Positions 35,992-42,705 of a stretch of 44,547 nt of DNA are shown here, piece by piece. The DNA is from Streptococcus oralis. Lineage in GTDB: Bacteria; Bacillota; Bacilli; Lactobacillales; Streptococcaceae. The stretch is taken from assembly GCF_003943415.1 (NCBI RefSeq), contig NZ_RJPK01000009.1:1-44547 (forward strand), given 5' to 3'. The position numbers were made by a program, and so were the translations under genes. Within the stretch, counting starts at the first letter, position 1. Every line of letters starts with the position of its first letter. The notes beneath the pieces were generated by a model. That model was not told the origin of the DNA. It saw nothing but the letters and a program-made list of their open reading frames with translations, and did not search any database.

Positions 35992-36018
35992 AAAAAACAA
36001 GGTCCGAAAACCTTGTCG
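35992..36018 (-). terminator. Displaced terminator of the tRNA array
   Basis: ACAAGG/CCTTGT stem (35997-36002 and 36011-36016) with a T-run on the minus strand. It is the left counterpart of the terminator at 43190-43224 and was presumably the array terminator before insertion. Confidence 0.65.
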
Positions 36019-36080
36019 TTATTACTATACCGGCGGCCGGGGTCGAACCGGCACGTCCTTGCGGACACTGGATTTTGAGT
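36008..36080. repeat. attL: truncated tRNA-Leu copy plus half terminator
   Basis: Identical to 43211-43283 except at 36018 (G against T). It contains the 3' 53 bases of tRNA-Leu(CAA), from the anticodon stem to the discriminator, and breaks off at GAGT. It cannot make a tRNA because the 5' half is missing. Confidence 0.92.
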
Positions 36081-36142
36081 TTGGCTCTTACCGTTTTATA
36101 AGTATGTGAAGCCTTTCAAATAGCCTTTTTAAGAAGATACCT

Positions 36143-36170
36143 CTATCGCAAAAACGATAGTTTTTTTATT
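36143..36170 (+). terminator. Plus-strand terminator at the left end of the element
   Basis: CTATCG-caaaaa-CGATAG followed by T7. No plus-strand gene is seen upstream; it may end an unrecognised short transcript or shield the element. Confidence 0.6.
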
Positions 36171-36182
36171 TTTAGTAACTTT

Positions 36183-36437
36183 TTAGGATTTACTTTTCCT
36201 CAATCTATCCATTATTTCTTTACTTAACTTGTCGATATCATCGTCAGTACCAAGTTCTTCTCCAAATAACTTACTAAAAGTAAAAGATTTATAGACTTTG
36301 TCACGACTTTTCTCAGTACCATCATCAAGTAGTTTTAGATAATGTTGAAAATCTTTAATTACTCTTTGTTTTACTGTTTCAAAGTCTTCATCTTCAGTAA
36401 CTGAATAATTGACAGGTTGCCATTCACTATATCCCAT
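36183..36437 (-). CDS. Small acidic protein of the element, unknown
   Basis: An 84-aa hydrophilic protein beginning MGYSEWQPVNYSV, with a helical, charged remainder (DFETVKQRVIKDFQHYLKLL; DKLSKEIMDRLRKSK). I do not recognise a family. The ATG at 36437 is preferred because AAAGG stands nine bases upstream. A TTG nine codons further up would sit at the predicted transcription start. It is the only minus-strand gene of the element and is divergent from the RHH-like gene. The shared control region with an ATACGCGTAT palindrome suggests a regulatory or antitoxin-like role, which is inference only. Confidence 0.6.
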   Translation of the reverse strand: MGYSEWQPVNYSVTEDEDFETVKQRVIKDFQHYLKLLDDGTEKSRDKVYKSFTFSKLFGEELGTDDDIDKLSKEIMDRLRKSKS

Positions 36438-36472
36438 TTTATCTAACCTTTCATCATTTTTCAAATAAGTAG

Positions 36473-36569
36473 ATTATACCATACGCGTATAGAATTTTTT
36501 ATTTTTTTAGGTGTTATGGGTTGACAAGTATGCATAGAAAAATTATAATAGTTATAAACATGGTTATAA
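36473..36569. promoter_or_regulatory. Divergent control region of the element
   Basis: Plus strand: a perfect consensus promoter, TTGACA (36521-36526), 17 bp, TATAAT (36544-36549). Minus strand: extended -10 TGG-TATAAT (hexamer 36473-36478). The 10-bp palindrome ATACGCGTAT (36481-36490) lies in the minus promoter spacer. GTTATAA is repeated at 36551-36557 and 36563-36569, just after the plus -10, as a possible repressor site. Confidence 0.7.
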
Positions 36570-36586
36570 TGTTGAAAGGAAAAATT

Positions 36587-36784
36587 ATGGCAAGAGGTAA
36601 ACCAGTTCCAGCAAGTAGCATGTTTGATAATCCTACAAATATATCAGCAGTTGTAGATAAATCAACCAAGTTAAATTTGGAAATCATTGCAGGAGAACTA
36701 GTGAGAAATTTAGGTTATCCCCCAACTCAAGGGCAGGTAATAGATTTCCTTGCTAAGTTTTATCTTGAAAACACTCAAAAATAG
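36587..36784 (+). CDS. Small RHH/CopG-like putative repressor of the element
   Basis: A 65-aa protein, MARGKPVPASSMFDNPTN... The part ISAVVDKSTKLNLEIIAGEL followed by TQGQVIDFLAKFYLENTQ has the strand-helix-helix pattern of ribbon-helix-helix proteins, but no family is certain. The start is set by AAAGGAAAAATT before the ATG; in-frame codons upstream lie before or within the promoter. A perfect sigma-70 promoter drives it, and directly repeated GTTATAA sequences between promoter and gene could be its operator. Probable copy or transfer control gene, by inference. Confidence 0.65.
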   Translation: MARGKPVPASSMFDNPTNISAVVDKSTKLNLEIIAGELVRNLGYPPTQGQVIDFLAKFYLENTQK

Positions 36785-36865
36785 ACGACATCTGTATCGT
36801 TTATTTTTTAAAAAGAATAACCACGTTTATATTTTTTAAATTTTTTCAATAAAAGGAGAACTGAT

Positions 36866-37618
36866 ATGACTAATTTATCTTTATTGACTGCAAACCTTGA
36901 TTATCGTGGCTCTGGTGGACCATATAAGGATAGAACTTCTACTAAGATAGCTGATTATTTATTATCACAAAACCCTACTTTCATAGCATTACAAGAAGCT
37001 GGAGGCACCCAACCATCAACAAAGCCTCGCTACTTAAATGTTGATGAATATCAGAAATTTTTGTTAGCCGAAAAGTTAGCAAAAGAACTTGATACAGAAT
37101 TGAGAAAGCGTGGATATGGGGTTATTTATCCTAAGTCTGATAAATCTAATGCTGTAAGTACTAGACTTTTCTATTTTAGTGACAATATCGAACTCATCAA
37201 AGAACTTCCTCCTATTTATGATGACTTCTATTGTAGACAAAGTGGTGGTCTGTTTAAAATTAATAATAAAACTATCGCGGTCTTTTCTCTCCACTTTCCT
37301 CTTTTTGAAAATCGCCCCGTAGAAAAAAAAGAAATGTGGGATAAATATATTCAATTTGCTTCCCAAGCAAGCAAATTGTATGACCATATTATCTTGGCAG
37401 GTGATTTCAATGAAAGTCCAAATAATGAAACGACTTTCCCCGATAAGATAGTTGAAATGGAGCAATACATGGTAAATGCTAGCCGAGATTTACCGACTTG
37501 GAGTAATAAGAAACTTGACCATATTTTCATTACACCAAATAGCAAAATTGAAAACTATTCGACACTTGATAATCATTTTAGTGACCATAAAGCACTACAA
37601 GTAACTTTTACAGTTTAG
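36866..37618 (+). CDS. Endonuclease/exonuclease/phosphatase (EEP) fold protein
   Basis: A 250-aa cytosolic protein of the DNase I/EEP superfamily, with no signal peptide. Metal and catalytic motifs are in the expected order: LTANLDYRG (Asn near residue 8), FIALQEAGG (Glu near 41), FSLHFPLF (His near 142), ILAGDFNESPNN (Asp and Asn near 172-174) and the C-terminal HFSDHKALQ (Asp-His near 241-242). These are metal-dependent phosphodiesterases or phosphatases acting on DNA, lipids, nucleotides or ADP-ribose linkages; sequence alone does not tell which. AAAAGGAG gives a good ribosome binding site. It is an accessory gene in the element, not needed for integration or FtsK function in known IMEs, so it may be a defence, counter-defence or competition factor. 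Confidence 0.8.
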   Translation: MTNLSLLTANLDYRGSGGPYKDRTSTKIADYLLSQNPTFIALQEAGGTQPSTKPRYLNVDEYQKFLLAEKLAKELDTELRKRGYGVIYPKSDKSNAVSTRLFYFSDNIELIKELPPIYDDFYCRQSGGLFKINNKTIAVFSLHFPLFENRPVEKKEMWDKYIQFASQASKLYDHIILAGDFNESPNNETTFPDKIVEMEQYMVNASRDLPTWSNKKLDHIFITPNSKIENYSTLDNHFSDHKALQVTFTV

Positions 37619-37628
37619 GAGTTTTTAA

Positions 37629-37802
37629 ATGAAACTATTTAGATTAAGAACAATAGCAGATTTAACAAGAAATTATATCATTTCAAGTAGCAGATTAAGG
37701 GTGGCTCATTGGTCAATACTGGTACTTTCTATCTGTACTCTGCTTACTATAATTGCAAATATTAGAGCTCCTGACCTTACTAAAATCCATTTATCTTTTT
37801 AA
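37629..37802 (+). CDS. Small single-pass membrane protein upstream of the FtsK-like gene
   Basis: A 57-aa protein (MKLFRLRTIADLTRNYIISS...) with a basic, amphipathic N-terminus and one transmembrane helix at about 28-45 (WSILVLSICTLLTIIANI). AGGAG precedes the ATG at good spacing. It sits between the EEP gene and the FtsK-like ATPase, the position of small membrane proteins in Tn916-like and related modules, and may assist the coupling protein. No family could be assigned. Confidence 0.65.
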   Translation: MKLFRLRTIADLTRNYIISSSRLRVAHWSILVLSICTLLTIIANIRAPDLTKIHLSF

Positions 37803-37841
37803 TTGGTTGTATAGATACATTAATTTCTGAGAGGAATGAAG

Positions 37842-39209
37842 ATGAAAATACTGAAACTGAGCAAATCTGTGAAAGTAAAAGTTAATCCCTATGTTATTAC
37901 TTCTCGTAGACTTTTTCTTAGTAGAATAGGAACTGAATTGTTAGTAGGCCTCTTATTGATAAATACTTGGTTTTCAATCCCCTTTATACCTTTTGGATTG
38001 ATTATGTCAAGTTTTTTTACAGGCCTTATTATTCTTGTAGAAAAATTTTTTAGGTCTACTTTTATTAAAAAAATTCAAAGTATATTGTACGTCAGAGAAT
38101 CTCTATTTGATATGCTAATAAGTCTAAATTTATATGAAGAAAGTAACAATCTAGTAATCAATAGCGCAACATTGAACTTCGAAATCACGCCTAATAATGA
38201 TGTAATGGTTAAAGTACCTCTGTTTGGGAATAAATTTTTAAAACTTCTTAAAAATCTAGAGGAGTATCTTATACCAACCTTAGGGTTGCCTTTAATATCA
38301 AAACAAGAATTCCCTGATTGTGTTATTTATAAACTCGGTCACACAGAAAAAATTGAACAGTATGTTTTAAATGCCCACACATTGACTAAAGAATTTTTTG
38401 AAGATATTCCTACTCCAATAATCAAGCTATCAAATACCCAACAATTCTCTCTGAAATCGAATACTAATATCGGTATTTATGGACGCACTGGAACAGGCAA
38501 AACAATAGCCTTACAATGGTACTTATTTAACGCACTGGCTAAAGGTTGTGGTAGTGATGATGATACTTATTTAGGTATAGTTGATGGTAAGGCTGCCGAT
38601 TTATATCGTATTGGTGAACTTCTTCACGAAGAACTGGGAGAACAAGTGGCAGTAGGCTCTTCACCCCAAATGCTAGCAAAATTATCGAGAAAATTTATAG
38701 AGATTATGGATGCAAGGTTTGAAATTATCAAACAGAATAGTTCATTAAATGCTGATGCATATGACCTGGGCATGATGACACCTAATTTTCTATTTGTCGA
38801 TGAGCTTGCTTCTATTCGTGATTCTTGTGGCTCTAGCAAACAAGGTAAAGAGTTATGGAACGAAATTTTGCAAAACTTGGGTTTGATTGCTCGTAAAGGA
38901 AGACAGGCTGGTTGTCACTTACTATTATCTACGCAAGACCCTAATGCTGAGAATATTCCGGTAGAATTGAGAAACCAAATATCTGCGGTATTATATCTTG
39001 GGAATCCAGGAAGTGACCGTCTAAGAATGGCTTTTTCTATGTGTGAATTGGAAAATGTTCCTACTGTATCCGATAGAAAAGGAGAGGCTCTCTTTTATGC
39101 TGACGGTCTGAATTCTGTGGAACCTGTACTGACAATAGTTCCATTCGTTGATGTTAAAACAAAACGAGAATTTTTGCAGGTAGTTAGAAACATACTACCA
39201 GTCCACTAA
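37842..39209 (+). CDS. FtsK/SpoIIIE-like DNA-translocating ATPase (TcpA-type coupling protein)
   Basis: A 455-aa protein. Two hydrophobic segments near 33-75 anchor it in the membrane, followed by a linker domain. The ATPase has Walker A GIYGRTGTGKTIALQWY (about 210-226) and Walker B FLFVDELASIRD (about 314-325). RKGRQAGCHLLLSTQDP (near 357-373) and the IPVELRNQI region are typical of FtsK/TcpA proteins. In Gram-positive conjugative elements such proteins bring the relaxase-DNA complex to the secretion channel. The second of two close ATGs is chosen since GAGAGGA is six bases before it. Its linkage to a Rep-like protein, rather than a large relaxase, suggests mobilization by helper elements. 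Confidence 0.85.
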   Translation: MKILKLSKSVKVKVNPYVITSRRLFLSRIGTELLVGLLLINTWFSIPFIPFGLIMSSFFTGLIILVEKFFRSTFIKKIQSILYVRESLFDMLISLNLYEESNNLVINSATLNFEITPNNDVMVKVPLFGNKFLKLLKNLEEYLIPTLGLPLISKQEFPDCVIYKLGHTEKIEQYVLNAHTLTKEFFEDIPTPIIKLSNTQQFSLKSNTNIGIYGRTGTGKTIALQWYLFNALAKGCGSDDDTYLGIVDGKAADLYRIGELLHEELGEQVAVGSSPQMLAKLSRKFIEIMDARFEIIKQNSSLNADAYDLGMMTPNFLFVDELASIRDSCGSSKQGKELWNEILQNLGLIARKGRQAGCHLLLSTQDPNAENIPVELRNQISAVLYLGNPGSDRLRMAFSMCELENVPTVSDRKGEALFYADGLNSVEPVLTIVPFVDVKTKREFLQVVRNILPVH

Positions 39210-39215
39210 TAGCGG

Positions 39216-39261
39216 TCTTTTTCTCTGTTGGAATAGGTATTCTTTCCAACAGAGAAAAAGA
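39216..39261. repeat. 18-bp perfect inverted repeat after the FtsK-like gene
   Basis: Arms 39216-39233 and 39244-39261 (TCTTTTTCTCTGTTGGAA and its complement) flank the 10-base loop TAGGTATTCT. No T-run follows on either strand outside the stem, so it is not a typical Rho-independent terminator. It may be a replication or transfer signal. Confidence 0.75.
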
Positions 39262-39308
39262 GCAAACCGACTGCTTTGGCAGGAGGTAAAAAAGAAAGGA
39301 AACTATCT

Positions 39309-39623
39309 ATGAAATTAAATGACTTTTTGAAAATTGAGCTCCTTGGTAATCGTTTCTTTGCCGTAAAAGGATATACTGAAGTTTTAGACCGTGAAACCAG
39401 TAAACCTACCGCATTACGTCTAAATGTGTCAATTCAAGATGAAAATAGCGATTTTTTCATGGAGATGATACAGGTCAAGGTTAATACTCTCACTCCTACT
39501 GCTTCTGTACAAGATATGGCAAACAACAAAACCTGCCCTGTTATATTAAAAGATTTGAATGTTGGTCAGTATAACGGAAACCTTTGGTTCTCATGCTCTG
39601 ATGTGCTCCCTCTAACAAAATAA
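39309..39623 (+). CDS. Element protein of 104 aa, unknown (possible small DNA-binding protein)
   Basis: MKLNDFLKIELLGNRFFAVKGYTE... is a mainly beta-strand-rich protein by composition (VLDRETSKPTALRLNVSIQDE; MIQVKVNTLTPTASV; GQYNGNLWFSCSDVLPL). The pattern recalls OB-fold or SSB-like accessory proteins found downstream of FtsK-like genes in Tn916-like modules, but I cannot name a family. The start at 39309 has AAAGGA nine bases upstream; an in-frame ATG eleven codons earlier overlaps a weaker site. It lies between the 18-bp inverted repeat and the phosphoesterase gene. Confidence 0.65.
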   Translation: MKLNDFLKIELLGNRFFAVKGYTEVLDRETSKPTALRLNVSIQDENSDFFMEMIQVKVNTLTPTASVQDMANNKTCPVILKDLNVGQYNGNLWFSCSDVLPLTK

Positions 39624-39629
39624 GATTCT

Positions 39630-40349
39630 ATGGCTAAAATTTACGCAATTTCTGACATACATGGATATTTAGATGAGTTCATAAAAGCTCTCAACAAAGT
39701 AGAGTTATCTGATAAAGATAACAGACTTATCTTACTTGGAGACTATATTGATAACGGTTCTAAATCTTTTCAAGTGTTGTCTAAAATTATAGAGCTAGAA
39801 GAAGTGTACTCTGGGCAAATCATCACCCTATTTGGCAATCATGAGGAATGGTTCTACGACTGGTTAATACCAGAAACTCCTACTGCTTCTGCATTCGGAG
39901 AAACGATACAAAGTTTCTTTTCTCCAGAAGAGTTGAAAGAAATCTTAGTCTCTAATCCCAATAACTTTGAAATTGCTATTAGAAATGCAATCAAAACGAA
40001 AACTAAATTTATAGACTGGTTTAAAGAGCGATACAAGGATAAACGCTATTACGAGACTGATAATCAAATTTTTGTTCATGCAGGTATTGAAGAAGAAGCT
40101 GGTGACCTGTGGGAGGAGTTGACAAGTCCAGAAACATTTACCAATAAATTTCCAGTAACAACAGGTGCTTTCATCAAAGATGTCATTTCAGGTCATATCG
40201 CTTCTCATCAAGTTGCAAGAGATGATAGCTATCTTGGAAAAGTGTATTACAACCAGAATCATTACTTCATTGATGGGGATGTAAATCATAGCAAAACAAT
40301 ACCTGTTCTTTGCTATGATACAATTACCAAGAAATATTATTTTCTATAA
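39630..40349 (+). CDS. PPP-family metallophosphoesterase
   Basis: A 239-aa calcineurin-like phosphoesterase of the PPP (Ser/Thr phosphatase, ApaH, PrpE) type. Metal motifs in order: AISDIHGYLDE (DxH near 7-9), LLGDYIDNGSKS (GDxxD near 36-40), LFGNHEEWF (GNHE near 74-77), FVHAGIEEE (near 149) and ISGHI (near 189). The Arg of the usual GDxxDRG motif is replaced by Asn. That Arg normally helps bind the substrate phosphate, so specificity may differ; Ap4A-like dinucleotides and phosphoproteins are the known substrates of the group. It is unusual cargo for an IME. It starts six bases after the preceding gene. Confidence 0.85.
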   Translation: MAKIYAISDIHGYLDEFIKALNKVELSDKDNRLILLGDYIDNGSKSFQVLSKIIELEEVYSGQIITLFGNHEEWFYDWLIPETPTASAFGETIQSFFSPEELKEILVSNPNNFEIAIRNAIKTKTKFIDWFKERYKDKRYYETDNQIFVHAGIEEEAGDLWEELTSPETFTNKFPVTTGAFIKDVISGHIASHQVARDDSYLGKVYYNQNHYFIDGDVNHSKTIPVLCYDTITKKYYFL

Positions 40350-40507
40350 CTTTTAATCATGTGATCATAGGCAAAACTGCCGACTGGAGGTCGGCAAGCT
40401 GGAAGCGTGTTTAGCAGAGCGGTGCTTAGGTCACATGATAAAAGTTAGGAGGAGCTTTGCTCCTCCTAGTTTATTTATTATATAGACAATCTTTTGGCGA
40501 AAGCCAA
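40348..40507 (+). other. Highly structured intergenic region before the rep-like gene, candidate dso/oriT
   Basis: Outer arms AACTTTTAATCATGTGA (40348-40364) and TCACATGATAAAAGTT (40431-40446) pair with one bulge. Inside is a TGCCGAC/GTCGGCA hairpin with loop TGGAG (40378-40396). To the right are a perfect 10-bp hairpin TAGGAGGAGC-TTT-GCTCCTCCTA (40446-40468) and TTGGC-GAAA-GCCAA (40494-40507). The second of these could also terminate the phosphoesterase transcript. Position upstream of a HUH Rep-like gene fits a double-strand origin or oriT. Confidence 0.65.
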
Positions 40508-40527
40508 TCTAAAAGGAACTATTTTTT

Positions 40528-41307
40528 ATGACTTCGTACAATAAAAAAATAGTCCGCACTTCTTCCTATATTGAAATTTGGGAATATGAAAAGCCAATAT
40601 TTTCAAAAGGAAAATCAATCGATATTAATACTGAAAGCAAGGAAAAAACAAAACGCAGAAAATTTGATGAACTAAAACCTGAAGAACAAGAACAACGTCT
40701 TGAACGTATGAAGAAAACTCGCTTAGAAGCAAAGTGGAACTTACTCCGCCTAGTCGATTGTAATTTTGATGATACGACTTCTTTTCTCACATTAACCACC
40801 AAAGAAAATATCAGCGATAGAAACCATTTCAAAGACTTACTAAAAACATTTATCAAACGCTTTAACTATCACATATTTAAGACAAAGAAAAGCCAATTAA
40901 GGTATATAGCAGTATTAGAAAAACAAAAACGTGGAGCATGGCACGCTCATATCCTGCTTTTCAGCGTTCCCTATATCCCACATAGTCAACTATTAAAACT
41001 TTGGGGGCATGGAGCAGTACGGATAAATAAAGTTGATGTCGACAGCAAAGAAAACCGCGGTCGATATGTTACAAAATATTTTGAAAAAGGTATCGGACAA
41101 GAGCTATTAGAAAATTTTGGAAAACAAGCTTATCTGTCATCTCGCAACTTGAAAAAACCTGATGAAGATAAGTTTTATACATACGAAACATTTGAATATG
41201 ACAGCTCAACTGTCCTATATGAAACAGAGTACACGAGTAAAGTCTATAAAGACGGTCAGTATTTTGATAATCATGTAAAGTACAAGAAAATAAGACTAGA
41301 TGAATAA
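40528..41307 (+). CDS. HUH-endonuclease, rolling-circle Rep-like protein
   Basis: A 259-aa protein with the three motifs of the HUH superfamily. Motif 1 is TSFLTLTTKEN (near 89-99). Motif 2 is GAWHAHILLFSVP (HxH near 137-139). Motif 3 is RGRYVTKYFEKG (near 178-189), with two tyrosines three residues apart (Y-V-T-K-Y), as in phage gpA/inovirus gp2-type initiators. Such proteins nick one strand at an origin, stay covalently bound and start rolling-circle replication; in some IMEs they also act as relaxases. It is preceded by a highly structured intergenic region and followed by the Xis-like and integrase genes. The N-terminal 60 residues are basic. Confidence 0.8.
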   Translation: MTSYNKKIVRTSSYIEIWEYEKPIFSKGKSIDINTESKEKTKRRKFDELKPEEQEQRLERMKKTRLEAKWNLLRLVDCNFDDTTSFLTLTTKENISDRNHFKDLLKTFIKRFNYHIFKTKKSQLRYIAVLEKQKRGAWHAHILLFSVPYIPHSQLLKLWGHGAVRINKVDVDSKENRGRYVTKYFEKGIGQELLENFGKQAYLSSRNLKKPDEDKFYTYETFEYDSSTVLYETEYTSKVYKDGQYFDNHVKYKKIRLDE

Positions 41308-41320
41308 AGGAGTAAGTCAC

Positions 41321-41527
41321 ATGATAGCAACTGTTACTAAGAATGACCTAGTTGCCCTCGGATTCTCTGAGGGAACATCTAAACGTATTATCCGACAAGG
41401 AAAAGAACTTCTAGTAGCACGAGGATTTAGGGTGTATCAAAACAAACGGATTGGAACTATACCTGCTACTATAGCTACTGAACTGCTCGGGTTTGATGTT
41501 CAAAATATCCCACTTACTAGGGGGTAA
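41321..41527 (+). CDS. DUF3173 protein, putative excisionase
   Basis: A 68-aa protein (MIATVTKNDLVALGFSEGTSKRII...) matching the DUF3173 pattern: a helix-turn-helix-like segment (LVALGFSEGTSKRIIRQGK) followed by the RGFRVYQNKRIGTIPA wing. DUF3173 proteins regularly precede tyrosine integrases in streptococcal IMEs and ICEs and probably bind arm sites as recombination directionality factors. GGAG stands before the ATG at 41321; an ATG seven codons earlier lies inside the end of the rep-like gene. The integrase gene starts three bases after its stop. Confidence 0.82.
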   Translation: MIATVTKNDLVALGFSEGTSKRIIRQGKELLVARGFRVYQNKRIGTIPATIATELLGFDVQNIPLTRG

Positions 41528-41530
41528 CAG

Positions 41531-42664
41531 ATGGCAATACGAAAAGACAAAGACAATAGCTGGATAGTTGACATCAGTAATGGTTTCGACCCTATCACGT
41601 TAAAGCAACGTAGAATTGTTAGAAAAGGATTTAAGACCAAGAAAGAAGCCACCGAAGCAGAACACTACCTACGAAGTGTAGAGCTAAAAGAACGCTTCTA
41701 CGGAGCAAAAATAACTGTTCCCATGCTTTATGACATGTTGAAAGAAGAAGACAGCATAAACCATAGAAAAACAAGCTATATCAATACTCAAGAGAATAAC
41801 TACAACAAGCATATCAGAGAGTATTTTATAAACGTGGATAATGTTGGAAAACTGACCTATGAAGATATCTATCAATTTAGAGAACAACTCCGTCAAAAAA
41901 TAGCACAAAATTCAGATAAACCCTTAAGCATAAATACCATCAATAAAATCATGATTTTACTCAAAAAAATTTTTGATGTAGGTTTGCGAAAAGGTTATTA
42001 CACTACAAATCCTGTAAAGTTACTAAAAAAATTACCAATTGAAAAAACTAAAATGCAATTCTGGACAATTGCAGAGTTTCAACAATTTTTAAAACTCTTT
42101 GAGGTTGATGAATACAATATAAAATTATTGTTCACCGTCCTCTTTTTCACAGGACTACGGCTCGGTGAAGCACTCGCACTCACTTGGCAAGACGTAGATT
42201 TTACTAGTAATACAATCCATGTCACTAAATCTACTTACGTAAATAAAGGTATCAGCCATATCAGTACAACAAAGACTAAGGCAGGTACTAGAAGAATTAT
42301 CATCAATAAAAAATTAAGTCAAGAGCTGGAAACTTGGCAGAAGAAACAAGCAAAACAATTACAACAATTCTCAAATGACATAACTACACTACAGGTATTT
42401 CAAAATAGCCCAATCATCATTACTAAGGACGCTATTGAAAAACAGTATAAGAAAATCCTTGAACGTGATAACACATTAAAAAAGATACGCATACACGATT
42501 TTAGACACTCACATGCTTCTCTTTTAATCAATAATGGAGAAGATTACCTAGTGGTTAAAGAACGCTTAGGACACGCTTCTATAACCACCACAATCGATAC
42601 ATATTCGCACTTATATCCAAGCAAACAGAAAGACCTAGCAGACAAACTAGATGATTTATTGTAA
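41531..42664 (+). CDS. int: Tyrosine-recombinase integrase
   Basis: A 377-aa site-specific recombinase. An N-terminal arm-binding domain (KDKDNSWIVDISNGFDP...) is followed by the SAM-like core-binding domain (about 65-170). The catalytic domain has TGLRLGEALALTW (Arg near 208), a Lys in the beta-hairpin (STTKTKAGTRR), HDFRHSHASLL (HxxR near 321-324), GHASITTT (His) and the nucleophile Tyr in TTIDTYSHLY near 356. All catalytic residues are intact. The site is tRNA-Leu(CAA), as shown by the flanking repeat. Unlike the usual arrangement, another gene (HD protein) separates int from the att site. Confidence 0.93.
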   Translation: MAIRKDKDNSWIVDISNGFDPITLKQRRIVRKGFKTKKEATEAEHYLRSVELKERFYGAKITVPMLYDMLKEEDSINHRKTSYINTQENNYNKHIREYFINVDNVGKLTYEDIYQFREQLRQKIAQNSDKPLSINTINKIMILLKKIFDVGLRKGYYTTNPVKLLKKLPIEKTKMQFWTIAEFQQFLKLFEVDEYNIKLLFTVLFFTGLRLGEALALTWQDVDFTSNTIHVTKSTYVNKGISHISTTKTKAGTRRIIINKKLSQELETWQKKQAKQLQQFSNDITTLQVFQNSPIIITKDAIEKQYKKILERDNTLKKIRIHDFRHSHASLLINNGEDYLVVKERLGHASITTTIDTYSHLYPSKQKDLADKLDDLL

Positions 42665-42670
42665 AGTAGC

Positions 42671-42699
42671 TTGCATTTTAAAAAACTAAAATATAGAAT
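42671..42699 (+). promoter_or_regulatory. Promoter of the HD gene, predicted leaderless
   Basis: -35 TTGCAT (42671-42676), 17-bp spacer, -10 TAGAAT (42694-42699), six bases (AAAGAT), ATG at 42706. No ribosome binding site is present. Confidence 0.5.
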
Positions 42700-42705
42700 A
42701 AAGAT

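Larger units (their letters stand above)
35845..36182. other. Gene-free stretch: gcl promoter, left att junction, left element end
   Basis: This 338-bp stretch holds the promoter of the ligase-like gene (35892-35900), the displaced original tRNA-array terminator (35992-36018), the left 73-bp att copy (36008-36080), and the first 100 bases of the element with a plus-strand terminator. No coding sequence is evident. Confidence 0.7.

Noticed and set aside
36028..36080. tRNA-like sequence that could be called a second tRNA-Leu
   Set aside because: It has only the 3' part from the anticodon stem on; it is the attL copy made by insertion.
36866..41307. The element as an inovirus-like prophage (HUH initiator, ATPase, small membrane protein)
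   Set aside because: No set of small coat or adsorption genes, and the ATPase looks FtsK/TcpA-like rather than Zot-like; IME is the simpler reading.
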